A stretch of 47,711 bases of DNA, taken from assembly GCA_903847205.1 (NCBI GenBank), contig CAINDA010000060.1:1-47711 (forward strand). Reading direction: 5' to 3'. Position 1 is the stretch's first letter. Each line of letters opens with the position of its first letter. Of the stretch, positions 46,490 through 47,711 are shown one piece after another. The notes under the pieces are model-generated. The model searched no databases, was not told the origin of the DNA, and saw nothing but the letters and a program-made list of their open reading frames with translations. The position numbers and the translations under genes are program-made. This DNA is from an uncultured Bacteroidota bacterium. GTDB lineage: Bacteria > Bacteroidota > Bacteroidia > 2-12-FULL-35-15.

Positions 46490-46873
46490 ATGGAAACTAT
46501 TAAAAACGAAACAGCGCAAAAATTAAAAATGAATCTTCAAAGATTTTCAGGAACCGACCATTGGTATAAACACCAGCTTTCGCCCCTTACTTATACTGAC
46601 GGCGTTAAATATTTGGCAGAAACTGCACAATGTTACTGGCTTATTGATATTGTCGCTTCACTTTACGCCCATCCCTCCAAACTGATGCAAAAGCAAGAGT
46701 TTTTAACTATCAAATTAATAGTTAACCCGGAAAGTAACAACGCAGTTTTTACGGCTGATGATGGGAATGATACTATTTTATATACGCAGCACATTCCTTT
46801 TACTGATTTCCCGCTTGAAAAAATAGTATTGTTTTGTATCAACGGAGTTTTACTCCTCCCTTCTGAAAACTGA
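46490..46873 (+). CDS. DUF6876-like accessory protein
   Basis: This 127-residue protein has the motif FSGTDHWYKHQLSPLTYTDGVKYLAETAQCYWLIDIVASL, characteristic of a small family found on Bacteroidota mobile elements (DUF6876). The second half is beta-rich (FLTIKLIVNP, DTILYTQHIPFTDFPLEKI). No biochemical role is known to me. It starts 20 bases after the zinc-ribbon gene and is probably co-transcribed. Confidence 0.65.
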   Translation: METIKNETAQKLKMNLQRFSGTDHWYKHQLSPLTYTDGVKYLAETAQCYWLIDIVASLYAHPSKLMQKQEFLTIKLIVNPESNNAVFTADDGNDTILYTQHIPFTDFPLEKIVLFCINGVLLLPSEN

Positions 46874-46930
46874 CGAGTAAAAATTCAACGGCTATTATTT
46901 TGTTAATAATGCCAAGCTGTTTCCATTCGT

Positions 46931-46947
46931 AGATGCATAATGCATCT
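46931..46947. promoter_or_regulatory. Palindrome upstream of the J-domain gene
   Basis: AGATGCA, TAA, TGCATCT form perfect 7-base arms 50 bases before the J-domain start, in the gap after the DUF6876-like gene. It is an operator or short hairpin candidate. Confidence 0.35.
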
Positions 46948-46966
46948 TTAGACTTACACTACAAAT

Positions 46967-46988
46967 AAACCTAAACCTAAACCTAAAC
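46967..46988. repeat. Tandem CCTAAA hexamers in a leader
   Basis: Three consecutive copies of CCTAAA, with flanking AAA and C, lie directly before the J-domain start codon. Such repeats can change copy number and so alter translation start spacing. Confidence 0.6.
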
Positions 46989-46996
46989 AACCTCCC

Positions 46997-47476
46997 ATGA
47001 TATACTTTGAAAATATAAAAACCATAGAGGAAGCAAAAAAACTATATAGAAGTTTAGCAAAAGAAAACCACCCGGACAAAGGCGGAGATTCTGAAAAAAT
47101 GAAAATTATAAATAATGAATATGATTTTATTTGCGCCAAAATCTTAAAAGGTGAAAATCTAAATGAAGCCGATTTTTCTAATAATTGGGAAAGCTCTCAG
47201 CTGTTCAAAGAAAAAATAAATTCGATTATAAATTTAGAAGGAATTGAAATTGAAATTGTCGGCTTATGGCTTTGGATAACGGGAAATACATTTGCAGTAA
47301 AAGATGTATTAAAAGCTGCTGGCTTTTTTTTCGCATCGAGAAAACAAGCTTGGTTTTGGAGGCCGGAACACGCTGCAGGCGGAAGAGGGAAAAGCACTCT
47401 TGAAGAACTCCGCGCCAAATACGGGAGTGAAAGAATTACAAACGAGCATAGATTCGCGCCGCAAAAAATTAGTTAA
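46997..47476 (+). CDS. J-domain (DnaJ-like) protein
   Basis: This 159-residue protein has a J-domain at residues 3-45 with the essential HPD motif at 25-27 (AKENHPDKGGDSEKMKIINN). The remainder (residues 70-150) has the conserved segment LWLWITGNTF...FFFASRKQAWFWRP seen in mobile-element J proteins. It probably recruits DnaK to an element-encoded partner. It ends the plus-strand accessory gene run. Confidence 0.82.
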   Translation: MIYFENIKTIEEAKKLYRSLAKENHPDKGGDSEKMKIINNEYDFICAKILKGENLNEADFSNNWESSQLFKEKINSIINLEGIEIEIVGLWLWITGNTFAVKDVLKAAGFFFASRKQAWFWRPEHAAGGRGKSTLEELRAKYGSERITNEHRFAPQKIS

Positions 47477-47484
47477 AAAATTTT

Positions 47485-47503
47485 CCCGCCCCGAATGGGC
47501 GGG
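47485..47503. terminator. GC-rich hairpin after the J-domain gene
   Basis: CCCGCCC, CGAAT, GGGCGGG form a perfect 7-base-pair stem 9 bases after the stop. On the minus strand it is followed by a run of T (AAAATTTTTT), so it may terminate transcription from both sides, more strongly for a gene entering from the right. Confidence 0.7.
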
Positions 47504-47587
47504 ATTACATTAAAAAGAATTAAAACCATGAAAATAAAATCAAACAATTACAATTAAATGAGTTGTTTTTTCATTAGCGTTTTGATA

Positions 47588-47711
47588 TTAATACCACATT
47601 TTCAGTTGATTAGGATTTTGTTCTTTGAAATATTGTAATTGAGTTTCTGTAAACAGTTGATTTATGGGCATTTTTTCAAAAATTGAAATACTCAAAATCT
47701 GTAGAATTTCG
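47588..47711 (-). mobile_element. C-terminal end of a probable IS transposase, cut by the right edge
   Basis: The minus strand is open from the edge to a TAA at 47588 and encodes 40 residues (EILQILSISIFEKMPINQLF and then LQYFKEQNPNQLKMWY). The phrasing SISIFEKxPINQLF...NQL resembles the end of IS4-type transposases of Bacteroidota. Only the tail is visible, so the family is tentative. No inverted repeat end could be confirmed. Confidence 0.5.

Noticed and set aside
46954-47139. Minus-strand open frame of 61 codons
   Set aside because: It is the shadow of the J-domain gene and the CCTAAA repeat (GLGLGL).

Overview
The window reads as a Bacteroidota genome, mobile element or plasmid. The support is: type IX secretion (T9SS) C-terminal sorting domains, a CTnDOT-like set of conjugation genes, a TTTG/TAnnTTTG promoter, giant Bacteroidetes-style RHS proteins, AT-rich DNA and little use of Shine-Dalgarno sequences. 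The genus cannot be told. Everything from 42220 down to base 1 is on the minus strand, in three long and tightly packed operons. To the right lie replication and accessory genes, mostly on the plus strand, and an insertion sequence probably enters at the right edge.

Operon A (22135 to beyond base 1) encodes a surface or secreted assembly. In transcription order it holds a 1493-residue collagen-like fibre with an S74 self-processing chaperone; an 843-residue secreted repeat protein; a Skp/OmpH-like periplasmic chaperone; a small lipoprotein; a 2107-residue SpvB/TcB-like shell protein; a small LolA-like exported protein; and an RHS/YD-repeat protein of more than 2253 residues. The RHS core runs off the left edge just before the place where the variable C-terminal domain normally begins. 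The layout resembles a two-protein Tc-toxin or RHS cocoon with its own fibre and chaperones.

Operon B (28515 to 22563) is led by a CheY-like receiver protein and a helical-repeat protein. A MORN/YwqK-repeat protein, three pseudopilin-like proteins (GspK-, GspI- and GspJ-like) and a GspF/PilC platform protein follow. No ATPase, secretin, major pilin or prepilin peptidase gene is in the window. Operons A and B share the palindrome CTTACATGTGTAAG upstream, with the same promoter-like spacing around it, so co-regulation is plausible. This is the most testable link in the window.

Operon C (42220 to 28832) is a compact conjugation module in VirB order: TraE (VirB2), TraF (VirB3), TraG (VirB4), TraJ (VirB6), TraK (VirB8), TraN (VirB9), TraM (VirB10), a VirB5-like protein and TraO. 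With only 3 to 12 bases between genes it continues into two tandem paralogous T9SS-sorted PKD proteins and an Ig/PKD-like lipoprotein. These surface proteins may therefore be made together with the mating apparatus.

The right part (42221 to the end) contains a gene-poor leader, an unknown membrane protein, a twice-frameshifted XRE-type regulator pseudogene, a TOPRIM primase-like gene, a heavily structured non-coding stretch of about 0.5 kb (origin, oriT or RNA candidate), and a plus-strand run of small accessory genes: a 44-residue protein, a zinc-ribbon protein, a DUF6876-like protein and a J-domain protein. A transposase C-terminus probably enters from the right edge. No relaxase, coupling protein, integrase, tRNA, rRNA or CRISPR array was seen.
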